A stretch of 64,000 nt of DNA from Providencia rettgeri. GTDB taxonomy: Bacteria > Pseudomonadota > Gammaproteobacteria > Enterobacterales > Enterobacteriaceae. The notes under the pieces are model-generated. The model searched no databases. It was not told the DNA's origin and was given only the letters and a program-made list of their open reading frames with translations. The translations under genes and the position numbers were made by a program. Shown piece by piece: positions 1-8,857 of this stretch. Position 1 is the stretch's first letter. Every line of letters begins with the position of its first letter. The stretch lies in NCBI RefSeq assembly GCF_023205015.1, contig NZ_CP096258.1, positions 992,001 to 1,056,000 on the forward strand. The letters run 5' to 3'.

Positions 1-9
1 TCTAAAATT

Positions 10-53
10 AGCCTACCTAGCTTGAATAGTTGTGAATGAGCGAATGGTAGGCT
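10..53 (-). terminator. Possible terminator downstream of queC
   Basis: An inverted repeat with arms AGCCTACC (10-17) and GGTAGGCT (46-53) lies just past the queC stop. On the minus strand the second arm is followed by AATTTTAGA. The loop is long (28 nt) and the T-run is poor, so this may be a weak or Rho-assisted terminator. Confidence 0.4.
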
Positions 54-71
54 GTGTATTTGATTAACTTA

Positions 72-761
72 TTAGTGCTTTTGTTTTAATGATTGCATAA
101 TGGTTTCTTTATCATTTAGATATTCAGCTAAGCCTCTGCTTCTTAAATGGCAGGCTGCGCACTCGCCGCAACCGTCCCCCTGAATACCATTATAACAAGT
201 CAGTGTTTGTTGCCTGATAGTTTCGAGGTGACCATAACTGTCAGCAAGAGCCCATGTTTGGGCTTTATTTAGCCACATTAACGGTGTTTCAAAGCGAATA
301 TTTTTGGCAAGGCCGAGGTCTACAGCATGGTTAAGTGCTTTAACAAACTCATCACGGCAATCTGGATAACCTGAAAAATCGGTTTCACATACACCAGTTA
401 TTACCGCTTCTGCTTGGACTTGATAGGCGTATATTGCTGCGAGAGTGAGAAATAAAATATTACGCCCAGGTACGAAAGTGCTAGGCAGGCCGCTCGACTC
501 GCTTTCTGTGAAACCAGGAACTGGGATGTTATCTCGAGTTAAGCTGCTAATTGCTAATTCATTGAGTAATGTAACATCTAAGACTTTATGCGCTGTAGCA
601 CCTAGAGATACGCTTAACTTTTGTGCAACTTCGATTTCAAAACGGTGGCGCTGGCCATAATCGAAAGTCACACAATGAACTTCATCATAGTTTTGCAAAG
701 CTTGAATAAGACAGGTTGTTGAGTCTTGGCCTCCGCTGAAAACCACAACTGCGCGTTTCAT
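72..761 (-). CDS. queC: 7-cyano-7-deazaguanine synthase QueC
   Basis: QueC makes preQ0 from 7-carboxy-7-deazaguanine, ammonia and ATP, a cytosolic step in queuosine biosynthesis. The 229-aa protein opens with the PP-loop ATP-binding motif SGGQDST (about residues 9-15) and ends with the zinc-binding cysteines C189, C198, C201 and C204 (CGECAAC region), the spacing known for QueC. I chose the ATG at 761 rather than an in-frame start 30 nt upstream because CCAAGGAGT sits just before it and the protein then begins MKRAVVVFSGG, as in relatives. It is divergent from decR. Function is certain by motif and length. Confidence 0.96.
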   Translation of the reverse strand: MKRAVVVFSGGQDSTTCLIQALQNYDEVHCVTFDYGQRHRFEIEVAQKLSVSLGATAHKVLDVTLLNELAISSLTRDNIPVPGFTESESSGLPSTFVPGRNILFLTLAAIYAYQVQAEAVITGVCETDFSGYPDCRDEFVKALNHAVDLGLAKNIRFETPLMWLNKAQTWALADSYGHLETIRQQTLTCYNGIQGDGCGECAACHLRSRGLAEYLNDKETIMQSLKQKH

Positions 762-969
762 AGGTACTCCTTGGTGATATATCATTTTCAATATGTAATA
801 AGAAGAAAGTGAAACATGTTATCGATACTAAGATGCAATTAATAGTTCTATTTTATCAAGTTAGTTTGATTGAGGTACTATTTATGTGTCAATTTGGTTA
901 TTTGTATAAAAATATTCTATAATCTTGGCATTTGGTAACATTTTTATTGTTTTTAAATTATTCGATTTT

Positions 970-986
970 GCATAATATGCTTATGC
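970..986. promoter_or_regulatory. Palindrome in the queC-decR divergent region
   Basis: GCATAATATGCTTATGC is a palindrome with 6-bp arms (GCATAA/TTATGC) about 52 bp upstream of the decR start, in an otherwise A+T-rich divergent intergenic region (762-1037). Lrp/AsnC regulators often bind A+T-rich palindromes near their own genes, so autoregulation by DecR is possible. The assignment is inference. Confidence 0.25.
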
Positions 987-1037
987 GGCTAATAAAATAA
1001 CGGCAAAAGTATTTGCACCCAAGTCAAGAGAGCAATC

Positions 1038-1499
1038 ATGCTAGATAAAATAGACAAAAAGCTGCTTTGTTTATTGCAAAATGACAGTAGCCTATCCCTA
1101 AACACCCTTGCTGAAGCGGTTAATTTAACATCTACGCCGTGCTGGAAAAGATTAAAAAGGCTTGAAGATGAGGGCTATATTCGAGGGCGAGTGACTTTAC
1201 TCGACGGTGAGAAGCTAGGTTTAGGTTTAACGGTAATTGTGACAATTAAAACACAGCACCATAATAGTGAGTGGTATGAGCAATTTGTTTCTTTTGTCAG
1301 TCAACTCCCTGAAGTTCTGATGTTTTATCGTATGGCTGGGGAGTATGATTACCTTATGCAAGTAGAAGTGCATGACATGAAATCATATGACTTATTCTAT
1401 AAAAAACTCGTCAATGGTGTTCATGGTTTAATTGATGTGACTTCAAGTTTTGCAATGGAAAAAATCAAGTATACGACAGTCTTGCCTATTCCTGATTAA
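1038..1499 (+). CDS. decR: Lrp/AsnC-family regulator DecR (YbaO)
   Basis: This is a 153-aa Lrp/AsnC-type regulator. The N-terminal winged HTH (about residues 4-60, LDKIDKKLLCLLQ then TPCWKRLKRLEDEGYI) is followed by a RAM ligand-binding domain (about 65-150). In E. coli the orthologue at this locus is DecR, which responds to cysteine and activates cysteine detoxification. The neighbours queC and mdlAB match the E. coli order, which supports orthology. Whether its targets are the same here cannot be told from this window. Confidence 0.88.
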   Translation: MLDKIDKKLLCLLQNDSSLSLNTLAEAVNLTSTPCWKRLKRLEDEGYIRGRVTLLDGEKLGLGLTVIVTIKTQHHNSEWYEQFVSFVSQLPEVLMFYRMAGEYDYLMQVEVHDMKSYDLFYKKLVNGVHGLIDVTSSFAMEKIKYTTVLPIPD

Positions 1500-1574
1500 C
1501 TCCGTAATAACGTAGATGATTACGGCTTCTCATCCTTAGGCATCATTAAATCAATATATTCAAGGCAGTATTAC

Positions 1575-3320
1575 GTGCGATTATTTTCACAACTAGGTTG
1601 GTATTTTTTGAGTGAATGGCGGCGCTATCTCGGTGCTGTTTGCTTTCTCATTATCATTGCTATCTTACAATTAGTCCCTCCACGTATCGTTGGTGTGGTT
1701 GTTGATGGAATAAGTAAAGGGGCAATGCCAACAACGCAGTTGATTACTTATGTTTCAGTCATGCTGTTGATTGCGCTGGTTGTGTATGGTTTGCGGTATG
1801 TTTGGCGTTTATGGTTATTTGGTGCGTCTTATAAGTTAGCCGTGCAGCTACGACAAAAATTTTATCGGCAATTAAGTCTACAAAACCAAGAGTTTTACCT
1901 TAAGTACCGAACAGGGGATTTAATTGCACGCACGACGAATGATGTTGACCGAGTTGTATTTGCAGCAGGCGAAGGCGTTTTAACATTGGTTGACTCATTG
2001 GTGATGGGGTGTGCGGTACTCATCATGATGAGTGTTGAAATTAGTTGGCAGCTGACTTTACTTGCTCTTATACCAATGCCAATTATGGCACTCGTTATTA
2101 AGCGTTATGGGGACCAGCTTCATCAGCGTTTTAAGCACGCTCAAGGAGCATTTTCGTCTTTAAATAATCATGCGCAAGAAAGTTTAACAAGTATCCGTAT
2201 GATTAAAGCTTTTGGTCTTGAAGACCATCAATCAAATCAATTTGAACAGGTAGCCACTGAGGCTGGGCGTCGCAATATGCATGTTGCTAGAGTTGATGCG
2301 CGTTTTGACCCCACCATTTTTATGGCAATTGGTATGGCCAATTTACTCGCTATTGCAGGTGGCAGCTGGATGGTATTAAACGACACATTGACGTTAGGTG
2401 AATTAACGAGCTTTGTGATGTATTTAGGGTTAATGATTTGGCCGATGTTAGCGCTAGCATGGATGTTTAATATCGTTGAACGAGGTAGTGCAGCTTATAG
2501 TCGTATTTTAAGTTTACTTAATGAGCCATTAGTTATTCAGGATGGTTCGCATTCATTACAGCCTGAAAAGGGAAACTTGAATGTGAATATCATCAGTTTT
2601 AGTTATCCAGAAACGACACGAACAGCATTGCATGATATTCGGTTTGACCTAAAACCTGGGCAGTTTTTGGGAATATGTGGGCCAACAGGGGCTGGGAAAT
2701 CAACATTGTTGACGTTATTGCAACGCCAATTTGATGTTACTGAAGGGGAGATCCTCTATCAAGGCTTACCGCTACCTGAGATTCGTTTAGATGAATGGCG
2801 TGGTCGTTTATCTATTGTGAATCAGTCTCCATTTTTATTTTCAGATACAGTTGCAGGCAATATCGCACTTGGGCGACCTAATGCAACTCAGGAGGAAATT
2901 GAACAGGCTGCGCACATTGCTTGTGTACATGATGATATCTTACGTTTACCGGAGGGCTATTCTACTCAGGTTGGTGAGCGTGGTGTTATGTTGTCAGGTG
3001 GGCAGAAACAACGAATTTCTATTGCAAGGGCTATCTTGCAAAATGCAGAAATTTTGGTGTTAGATGATGCACTTTCTGCCGTTGATGGGCAGACCGAGTT
3101 TACAATTTTACAAAATTTAAGTCATTGGCGACAAGGTAGGACTATGATAATTAGCGCTCATCGTCTATCTGCATTGGTTGAAGCAGATAATATTATTGTG
3201 CTATCTCAAGGGGCGGTTATTAGCCGAGGTAGACATGAAGCGCTTATTGGACAGTCGGGCTGGTATAAAGATATGTATCAGTACCAACAGATTGAAGCGG
3301 CTTTGGATGGTGAGCTATGA
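1575..3320 (+). CDS. mdlA: ABC transporter ATP-binding/permease MdlA
   Basis: This 581-aa half-transporter joins an N-terminal six-helix membrane domain (about residues 1-310) to a nucleotide-binding domain. The Walker A motif GPTGAGKST is at about 369-377, the signature LSGGQ at 473-477, and the Walker B ILVLDDA at about 493-499. It should pair with MdlB as a heterodimeric multidrug-resistance-like exporter in the inner membrane; the natural substrate is unknown. The start is GTG, with an AAGGCAG-like Shine-Dalgarno a few bases before it. It overlaps mdlB by 4 nt, so the two are translationally coupled. The Walker B ends DD rather than DE, which suggests one degenerate catalytic site, as in many heterodimeric ABC exporters. 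Confidence 0.93.
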   Translation: MRLFSQLGWYFLSEWRRYLGAVCFLIIIAILQLVPPRIVGVVVDGISKGAMPTTQLITYVSVMLLIALVVYGLRYVWRLWLFGASYKLAVQLRQKFYRQLSLQNQEFYLKYRTGDLIARTTNDVDRVVFAAGEGVLTLVDSLVMGCAVLIMMSVEISWQLTLLALIPMPIMALVIKRYGDQLHQRFKHAQGAFSSLNNHAQESLTSIRMIKAFGLEDHQSNQFEQVATEAGRRNMHVARVDARFDPTIFMAIGMANLLAIAGGSWMVLNDTLTLGELTSFVMYLGLMIWPMLALAWMFNIVERGSAAYSRILSLLNEPLVIQDGSHSLQPEKGNLNVNIISFSYPETTRTALHDIRFDLKPGQFLGICGPTGAGKSTLLTLLQRQFDVTEGEILYQGLPLPEIRLDEWRGRLSIVNQSPFLFSDTVAGNIALGRPNATQEEIEQAAHIACVHDDILRLPEGYSTQVGERGVMLSGGQKQRISIARAILQNAEILVLDDALSAVDGQTEFTILQNLSHWRQGRTMIISAHRLSALVEADNIIVLSQGAVISRGRHEALIGQSGWYKDMYQYQQIEAALDGEL

Positions 3321-5101
3321 GCCAAAAAAAACCGTTATGGCCAGCACTTAAGCGTTTACTTGCTTACGGAAAAGCGTACCGAGGTACTATGGGTATTGCT
3401 ATTGCAATGCTATGGTTGGCCGCTATTGCAGAGGTCAGTGGGCCTCTGCTAATCAGTTATTTTATTGATAACATGATTGCGAAAAAACAAATCATCATGC
3501 CACTGGCTTTATATATGGCCGTTGGTTTTATATTGCTTCAAGTTATTGCTGCATTATTACATTACTATCAAATTATTTTATTTAATAAAGCTTCTGTGGG
3601 CGTCGTGCAAACATTACGAACAGATGTGATGAATGCCGCCCTTAGGCAGCCTCTGAGTGCCTTTGATAAACAACCTGTTGGCCAATTGATTTCACGAGTG
3701 ACAAATGATACTGAAGTGATTAAAGACCTCTTTGTGATGGTTGTGCCGACGGTGTTTCGCAGTTTAGCCCTAATTTGTGCCATGTTAGTTGCTATGTTTT
3801 CATTGGAATGGCGTATGGCATCAATTGCAGTGATGATTTTTCCTGCTGTATTTGTTGTGATGCTTATTTATCAGCGCTTAAGCACACCGATTGTACGTCG
3901 TGTGAGATCCTATCTTGCGGATATTAACAACGGTTTTAACGAAGTCATTAGTGGAATGACGGTTATTCAGCAATTTGTCCAACAGGCTAGGTTTGGCGAA
4001 AAAATGCAAAGTATTAGCCAAGACCATTATTTTGCAAGAATGAAAGCATTAAAACTTGATGGCTTACTATTAAGGCCATTACTAAGTTTACTTTCAGCTT
4101 CAGTATTGTGTGGCTTGCTATTGCTATTTGGATTCGAAGGAACGACTACCATTGGTGTTGGTGTCTTATATGCATTTATTAACTATTTAGGTCGCTTGAA
4201 TGAACCGCTTATCGAATTAACTTCTCAGCAATCGATGCTTCAGCAAGCGGTTGTTTCAGGTGAGCGTGTTTTTGAACTCATGGATAGCCCGCAACAAGGA
4301 TATGGAGAAAGCAATGAGCCATTACAAGGTGGCTCAATCTCAATTAACCATTTATCTTTCGCTTACCGTGATAACAAAATGGTACTTAAAGATATTAATT
4401 TACACGTACCCGATAATAATTTCGTTGCATTGGTTGGCCATACCGGGAGCGGTAAAAGTACCATCGCAAATTTAATCATGGGGTATTACCCGTGGCGGGA
4501 AGGGGATATTTTATTAGATGGTCGTAATTTGAGTTCACTATCTCATCAAGTTTTACGTCAGGGTATTGCAATGGTGCAACAAGACCCTGTTGTTCTTGCG
4601 GCTTCTTTTTTTGATAACGTCGCACTAGGACGAGAGGTTAGCCAAGATAAAGTTTGGGAAGTTCTTGAAACTGTTCAGCTTGCTGAGTTGGTTCGTGAGT
4701 TACCTGATGGGCTCGATACTGTACTAGGTGAACAAGGAAACACTTTGTCTGTTGGACAAAGGCAATTATTAGCGATGGCTCGAGTGCTTGTGGTCACACC
4801 GAAAATTTTAATTTTGGATGAAGCGACAGCAAATATTGACTCAGGGACAGAGCAAGCGATACAAAAAGCATTACGAATGATCCGTCAACATACTACGCTA
4901 GTCGTGATAGCTCATCGTTTATCAACAATCGTTGATGCTGACCAAGTTGTTGTGTTACATCGTGGTGCAATTGTTGAGCAAGGTAAGCATTTGCAGCTTT
5001 TACAGCAAAAAGGACGTTATTATCAAATGTACCAGTTGCAACAAGTTGGGGAATCATTGAATGCCCGTTGTGATGCTGAAATTGAGAGTATAACTAGTTA
5101 A
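3317..5101 (+). CDS. mdlB: ABC transporter ATP-binding/permease MdlB
   Basis: This 594-aa half-transporter is the partner of MdlA; its ATG overlaps the mdlA stop (ATGA). It has six predicted membrane helices in residues 1-320 and a nucleotide-binding domain with Walker A GHTGSGKST at about 374-382 and Walker B ILILDEA with the catalytic Glu. The signature motif reads LSVGQ instead of LSGGQ. The catalytic Glu here and its absence in MdlA (LDDA) fit an asymmetric heterodimer with one canonical and one degenerate ATP site. Substrate is unknown. Confidence 0.93.
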   Translation: MSQKKPLWPALKRLLAYGKAYRGTMGIAIAMLWLAAIAEVSGPLLISYFIDNMIAKKQIIMPLALYMAVGFILLQVIAALLHYYQIILFNKASVGVVQTLRTDVMNAALRQPLSAFDKQPVGQLISRVTNDTEVIKDLFVMVVPTVFRSLALICAMLVAMFSLEWRMASIAVMIFPAVFVVMLIYQRLSTPIVRRVRSYLADINNGFNEVISGMTVIQQFVQQARFGEKMQSISQDHYFARMKALKLDGLLLRPLLSLLSASVLCGLLLLFGFEGTTTIGVGVLYAFINYLGRLNEPLIELTSQQSMLQQAVVSGERVFELMDSPQQGYGESNEPLQGGSISINHLSFAYRDNKMVLKDINLHVPDNNFVALVGHTGSGKSTIANLIMGYYPWREGDILLDGRNLSSLSHQVLRQGIAMVQQDPVVLAASFFDNVALGREVSQDKVWEVLETVQLAELVRELPDGLDTVLGEQGNTLSVGQRQLLAMARVLVVTPKILILDEATANIDSGTEQAIQKALRMIRQHTTLVVIAHRLSTIVDADQVVVLHRGAIVEQGKHLQLLQQKGRYYQMYQLQQVGESLNARCDAEIESITS

Positions 5102-5107
5102 TTATTC

Positions 5108-5124
5108 TGCACTCTTATAATGCA
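5108..5124. promoter_or_regulatory. NtrC-like enhancer site for glnK
   Basis: TGCAC-N7-ATGCA (17 bp) differs by one base in the second half-site from the NtrC consensus TGCAC-N7-GTGCA. It lies about 108 bp upstream of the predicted glnK transcription start, a distance normal for NtrC enhancers. It sits between the mdlB stop and the mdlB terminator. Confidence 0.5.
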
Positions 5125-5130
5125 AGACCT

Positions 5131-5156
5131 AAAGCCACTCATTCGAGTGGTTTTTT
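5131..5156 (+). terminator. Rho-independent terminator of mdlAB
   Basis: The stem CCACTC/GAGTGG with an ATTC loop (5135-5150) is followed by TTTTTT, about 30 bp after the mdlB stop. Confidence 0.85.
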
Positions 5157-5197
5157 ATTTTGTTATTTCCTATTGAATTATATGGATAAATATATTT

Positions 5198-5213
5198 TGG
5201 CACACGATTTGCT
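5198..5213 (+). promoter_or_regulatory. Sigma-54 promoter of glnK-amtB
   Basis: TGGCAC-N5-TTGCT matches the sigma-54 (RpoN) consensus TGGCAC-N5-TTGCW. The GG (5199-5200) and GC (5211-5212) are 10 bp apart, as required. The predicted start of transcription is near 5224, about 50 bp before the glnK ATG. This indicates nitrogen-limitation control, as in E. coli glnKamtB. Confidence 0.88.
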
Positions 5214-5273
5214 ATAACGTCAGTGCTGTTCAAGATATTGAGCGGCTTATTCACCTGACTTATAGGAGTGAGC

Positions 5274-5612
5274 ATGAAATATATCATTGCAATCATTAAG
5301 CCATTTAAATTAGATGAAGTCCGAGAAGCACTATCAGATATTGGTGTTCAAGGGCTTACTATTACTGAAGTTCGAGGGTTTGGACGACAGAAAGGACATG
5401 CCGAATTATATAGGGGAGCTGAATATACTGTCGATTTTTTACCTAAAGTACGTATGGAAATAGCAGTTTCTGATGAGTTAGTAGACCAGGTAATTGAAAC
5501 AATCGAAAAAAAAGCTTATACGGGCCAAGTTGGGGATGGAAAAATATTTATTTTGTCATTAGAGCAAGCTGTACGTATTCGTACAGGTGAAAAACAAGAC
5601 GAAGCACTGTAG
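5274..5612 (+). CDS. glnK: PII nitrogen regulatory protein GlnK
   Basis: This is a 112-aa PII signal protein. The T-loop carries Y51 in the context AELYRGAEYTVDF, the site of uridylylation by GlnD. GlnK binds ATP/ADP and 2-oxoglutarate and plugs the AmtB channel when ammonium is plentiful. Linkage to amtB (10-nt gap) and a sigma-54 promoter identify it as GlnK rather than GlnB. I chose ATG 5274, preceded by TAGGAG at normal spacing, over the GTG at 5268, which lies inside that ribosome-binding site and would add only two residues. Confidence 0.96.
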   Translation: MKYIIAIIKPFKLDEVREALSDIGVQGLTITEVRGFGRQKGHAELYRGAEYTVDFLPKVRMEIAVSDELVDQVIETIEKKAYTGQVGDGKIFILSLEQAVRIRTGEKQDEAL

Positions 5613-5622
5613 GAGAGCAATT

Positions 5623-6909
5623 ATGCGCAAAGGGTTCCAATACTTATGTCTATTGATATCAATGGGGAGTTTTCCAATAACGGTGCTTGCAGCAGAGGAA
5701 ACCCTAGATAAAGCGGATAACGCATTTATGATGATAGCGACTGCTTTAGTTATTTTCATGATACTTCCAGGTATCGCATTATTCTATGGTGGGCTACTAA
5801 GAAGTAAAAATGTTCTTTCTTTAATGGCTCAAACCGCGGTTATTTTTGCTTTAGTGTCTGTTATTTGGATTGTTTATGGGTACAGCTTAGCTTTTAGTGA
5901 GGGAAATGATTTTATCGGTGGTTTTAGTCAGATTATGTTAAAAAATATCACTGTTGAAAGCTTATCTGGACCGATCCCCCAATTTATTCACGTTGTTTTT
6001 CAGGGGGCATTTGCATGCTTAACGGTTGCATTGGTGGTTGGTGCATTAGGGGAGCGGATTAAATTTTCTGCAATCTTAATTTTTACGGTTATTTGGACGA
6101 CATTTGCTTATTTACCAATGGCACACATGATATGGGGCGGCGGTATTTTGTCGCAAGATGGCGCACTAGATTTCGCAGGGGGGACGGTTGTTCATATTAA
6201 TGCGGCTGTTGCTGGTTTAGTTGGTGCTTACTTACTTGGACATCGTACTGGATTAGGAAAAGAGGCTATTAAACCACATAACTTACCTATGGTGTTTATG
6301 GGAACCTCCATACTATTCATTGGTTGGTTTGGTTTCAATGCAGGTTCTGCCGGAAGTGCTAATAGTATCGCTGCATTAGCGTTTGTGAACACTATCGCAG
6401 CTGCAGCTGGAGCTATTTTATCATGGACTTTAGCTGAGTGGCTTTTCAGGGAAAAACCTTCATTATTAGGCGCTTGCTCTGGTTGTTTAGCTGGGTTAGT
6501 TGGGGTTACACCAGCGGCAGGAACGGTTGGGGTCGGTGGGGCATTAATTATAGGGGTATTGTCTGGGGTGGCAGGTTTATGGGGTGTTGTGATTTTAAAG
6601 CGTCGATTAAAAGTTGATGATGTTTGCGATGTTTTTGGCGTTCACGGTGTCTGCGGGATTTTAGGTTGTTTACTTACGGGGGTATTTACTTCAACGACAT
6701 TAGGTGGAAGTGGCTTTGCAGAAGGTATTACGATGATGAAACAAGTCGGAATTCAAGCCGTTAGCATATTAGTTTGTGTTGTTTGGACTGCAATCGTTGC
6801 TTATATCGCATTTAAAGTAGCAGCGAAAACGTCAGGTTTACGCATTAATGTCGAAAAAGAAAGGGAAGGTTTAGATATTACTTCTCATGGTGAAAGTGCT
6901 TATAATTAA
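5623..6909 (+). CDS. amtB: Ammonium channel AmtB
   Basis: This 428-aa inner-membrane ammonia channel starts with a signal peptide (MRKGFQYLCLLISMG..., cleavage likely after VLAA near residue 23), as known for AmtB of enterics. Eleven membrane helices follow. The conserved Asp (LDFAGG, about D183) and the twin histidines of the pore (VVHIN, about H191; GVHGVC, about H341) are present, and the C-terminal tail has EREGLDITSHGE, the GlnK-interacting region. ATG 5623 follows AGGAG at 5611-5615; an in-frame start further upstream would lie inside glnK and spoil the signal peptide. It is co-transcribed with glnK. Confidence 0.97.
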   Translation: MRKGFQYLCLLISMGSFPITVLAAEETLDKADNAFMMIATALVIFMILPGIALFYGGLLRSKNVLSLMAQTAVIFALVSVIWIVYGYSLAFSEGNDFIGGFSQIMLKNITVESLSGPIPQFIHVVFQGAFACLTVALVVGALGERIKFSAILIFTVIWTTFAYLPMAHMIWGGGILSQDGALDFAGGTVVHINAAVAGLVGAYLLGHRTGLGKEAIKPHNLPMVFMGTSILFIGWFGFNAGSAGSANSIAALAFVNTIAAAAGAILSWTLAEWLFREKPSLLGACSGCLAGLVGVTPAAGTVGVGGALIIGVLSGVAGLWGVVILKRRLKVDDVCDVFGVHGVCGILGCLLTGVFTSTTLGGSGFAEGITMMKQVGIQAVSILVCVVWTAIVAYIAFKVAAKTSGLRINVEKEREGLDITSHGESAYN

Positions 6910-6960
6910 TCATTAGCGTAATGATAATGACAGGATAATACTGTGCTTTGTGTAAATTGA

Positions 6961-6989
6961 TAATGGCAGCTTATTGCTGGCTGCCATTA
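6961..6989. terminator. Terminator between amtB and tesB
   Basis: The stem TAATGGCAGC/GCTGCCATTA with a 9-nt loop is followed by CCTTTTAA on the plus strand. It lies between two convergent genes and may stop transcription in both directions; no long T-run is present on either side. Confidence 0.65.
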
Positions 6990-7049
6990 CCTTTTAAAAC
7001 AGATTAATCTACCTTCCTAAGTAAGTAATCACTTACTCTAAACTCTGCT

Positions 7050-7925
7050 TTATTTATGGGGTTGCCTATGACGAATTACACCTTCTTGGACTGCGGTTGC
7101 AACAAGCTCACCTTGTAAATTATAGATTTGTCCTTTAACAAAACCTCTTCCACCAGATGCTGAAGGGCTTTCTACGGCATACAGTAACCAATCATCAATT
7201 TTGAATGGGCGATGGAACCACATGGAATGATCAATCGTTGCGACTTGTAGATCTCGTTCCATAAAGCCTCTACCATGCGGTTGCAATGCAGCGGGAAGGA
7301 AGTTGTAGTCAGATGCATAACCTAACAAATAGTGATGTAGCGAAGGGAGATCAGGTAGCTGCCCTTTCGCTTTGAACCAAATATAGCGAAACGGTTCTTG
7401 AGGTACGGAATCGAATGGACTGTAAAACTCAACAGGACGAAATTCAAAGGGAGTTGGCCTAAGAGCATATTTTTTAACTGATTCAGGTAATTTATCAGCT
7501 AAACTTTGCACAATATCATCTTGAGAAATTAATGTTGTAGGAGGTGGTACATCTGGCATCAAGTTTTGATGATTATAACCTTCTTCTTGGGATTGAAATG
7601 ATGCGGTCATAAAGAAGATAGGCTTGCCATTTTGAATGGCGCTCACTCGACGTGCGCTAAAACTTCCGCCATCGCGTAAAATCTCAACGTCATAAACAAT
7701 AGGGCGAGAGCTATCACCTGGACGTAAAAAATAACTATGAAAAGAATTAATCGCTCGCTCTTCAGGTATGGTTTGTTTCGCTGCATACATGGCTTGCCCA
7801 ACAACTTGTCCGCCAAAAACTTGAGGCAAACCAAGGTCTTCACTTTGTCCTCGAAAAATACCTTCTTCAATTTTTTCGAGTTTGATTAGGCTAATTAGAT
7901 TCTGTAATTCTGGGCTCATAGTCAT
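7050..7925 (-). CDS. tesB: Acyl-CoA thioesterase II TesB
   Basis: This 291-aa double hot-dog thioesterase hydrolyses medium- and long-chain acyl-CoA. It opens with EEGIFRGQSEDLG and GGQVVGQAMYAAK, typical of TesB. The catalytic residues known from E. coli (D204, T228, Q278) correspond to D206 (YASDYNF), T230 (ATIDHSMWFH) and Q280 (AVQEGVIR). The start is either ATG 7925 or the ATG two codons later; neither has a strong ribosome-binding site. It is transcribed against amtB, as in E. coli. Confidence 0.95.
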   Translation of the reverse strand: MTMSPELQNLISLIKLEKIEEGIFRGQSEDLGLPQVFGGQVVGQAMYAAKQTIPEERAINSFHSYFLRPGDSSRPIVYDVEILRDGGSFSARRVSAIQNGKPIFFMTASFQSQEEGYNHQNLMPDVPPPTTLISQDDIVQSLADKLPESVKKYALRPTPFEFRPVEFYSPFDSVPQEPFRYIWFKAKGQLPDLPSLHHYLLGYASDYNFLPAALQPHGRGFMERDLQVATIDHSMWFHRPFKIDDWLLYAVESPSASGGRGFVKGQIYNLQGELVATAVQEGVIRHRQPHK

Positions 7926-8158
7926 CTTAGTTCTGTTATATGTGAATGAGATACTCGCATTTTCCCATTATTTATCCTGAATAGGTAGGTTAATTGTTAT
8001 CGAATAAATTCAGGTTACGCATTGTTACATTTGGAAATATAAATGTATTATTCTACCAATATTAGTTATACTTTTTGTTACTTAACAATCAGAAAATGAT
8101 TTGTCTATTCCGATTATTTAAAAATGTTTTAGTAAACATTGTATTATAGGTAATAACT

Positions 8159-8617
8159 ATGAAGTTTTTTCGCTACATTGTTAGCTTATTAGTACTTTTA
8201 ATGTTGGTTGGCTGTGAAGGGAATAGCACAAAGCCCAACGAGAAAGCACTTAATGCTAAAAATAGTAATAATAACCAGACGGTAGATTCAGGGAAAATCG
8301 AGGGCCGTGTGGTAATTTTACAGAATACGGCTTTACCCGAAGGTGCGGTGGTTACAATCACTCTGGCAGATACAACGGTAGCGGACTTACCAGCGCTAAT
8401 ATTATCTCAAAAATATTATAATTCAGTGAATAATCGCCCAACAATTCCTTTTGAGCTTACTTACCAAAAAAATGAAGTTCGGCAGGAAGGTAGACTCGTT
8501 GTTAATGCAACCGTGAATGCAAATGGAAAACTATTATACATCAGTGATGGTGTTGCTGAGGTTATCAATAACGGCATCACAACAAATGTTGAATTATTGA
8601 TGGTGTCTGCAAATTAG
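8159..8617 (+). CDS. ybaY: YbaY family lipoprotein
   Basis: This 152-aa protein has a lipoprotein signal peptide with lipobox LVGC (C19), so the mature protein is lipid-anchored. A linker rich in Asn and Lys follows, then one YbaY/YscW-type beta-sandwich domain (about residues 45-150: IEGRVVIL, ALPEGAVVTITLADTT, PFELTYQ). Position between tesB and ffs matches E. coli ybaY. The molecular role is unknown. Confidence 0.85.
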   Translation: MKFFRYIVSLLVLLMLVGCEGNSTKPNEKALNAKNSNNNQTVDSGKIEGRVVILQNTALPEGAVVTITLADTTVADLPALILSQKYYNSVNNRPTIPFELTYQKNEVRQEGRLVVNATVNANGKLLYISDGVAEVINNGITTNVELLMVSAN

Positions 8618-8687
8618 CGATTTTTTCGTTGAGTTGCTATTTCTATTGGTTCTTTGTGTAATAAATCGTCACTTAATCATGGGTTTC

Positions 8688-8716
8688 TTGCTATTTAAAC
8701 GACTATCAAGCATAAT
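8688..8716 (+). promoter_or_regulatory. Promoter of ffs
   Basis: A -35 TTGCTA (8688-8693) and a -10 CATAAT (8711-8716) are separated by 17 bp. The predicted start near 8723 would give a leader of about 21 nt on 4.5S RNA, consistent with the RNase P-processed precursor known in E. coli. Confidence 0.65.
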
Positions 8717-8743
8717 GCCCCTGCTTTGAAAGAAGCAATCAAT

Positions 8744-8857
8744 GGGGGCTCTGTTGGTTCTCCCGCAACGCTAACTTGTTAACTTGGTCAGGTCCGGAAG
8801 GAAGCAGCCATAGCAGGGGTCGTGTGTGCCGGGATGTCGCTGGCAGGGCTCCCACCC
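8744..8857 (+). ncRNA. ffs: 4.5S RNA of the signal recognition particle
   Basis: This 114-nt gene is nearly identical to E. coli 4.5S RNA. The 5' GGGGGCTCTGTTGGTTC pairs with the 3' GGCAGGGCTCCCACCC, and the apical Ffh-binding domain is present: GGTCAGGTCCGGAAGGAAGCA with the GGAA tetraloop region, and GTGTGCCGGGATGT on the return strand. The RNA is the scaffold of bacterial SRP with Ffh and GTPase partner FtsY. Downstream of the mature end there is no extra hairpin before the T-containing TCTTTTCTG. Confidence 0.97.
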
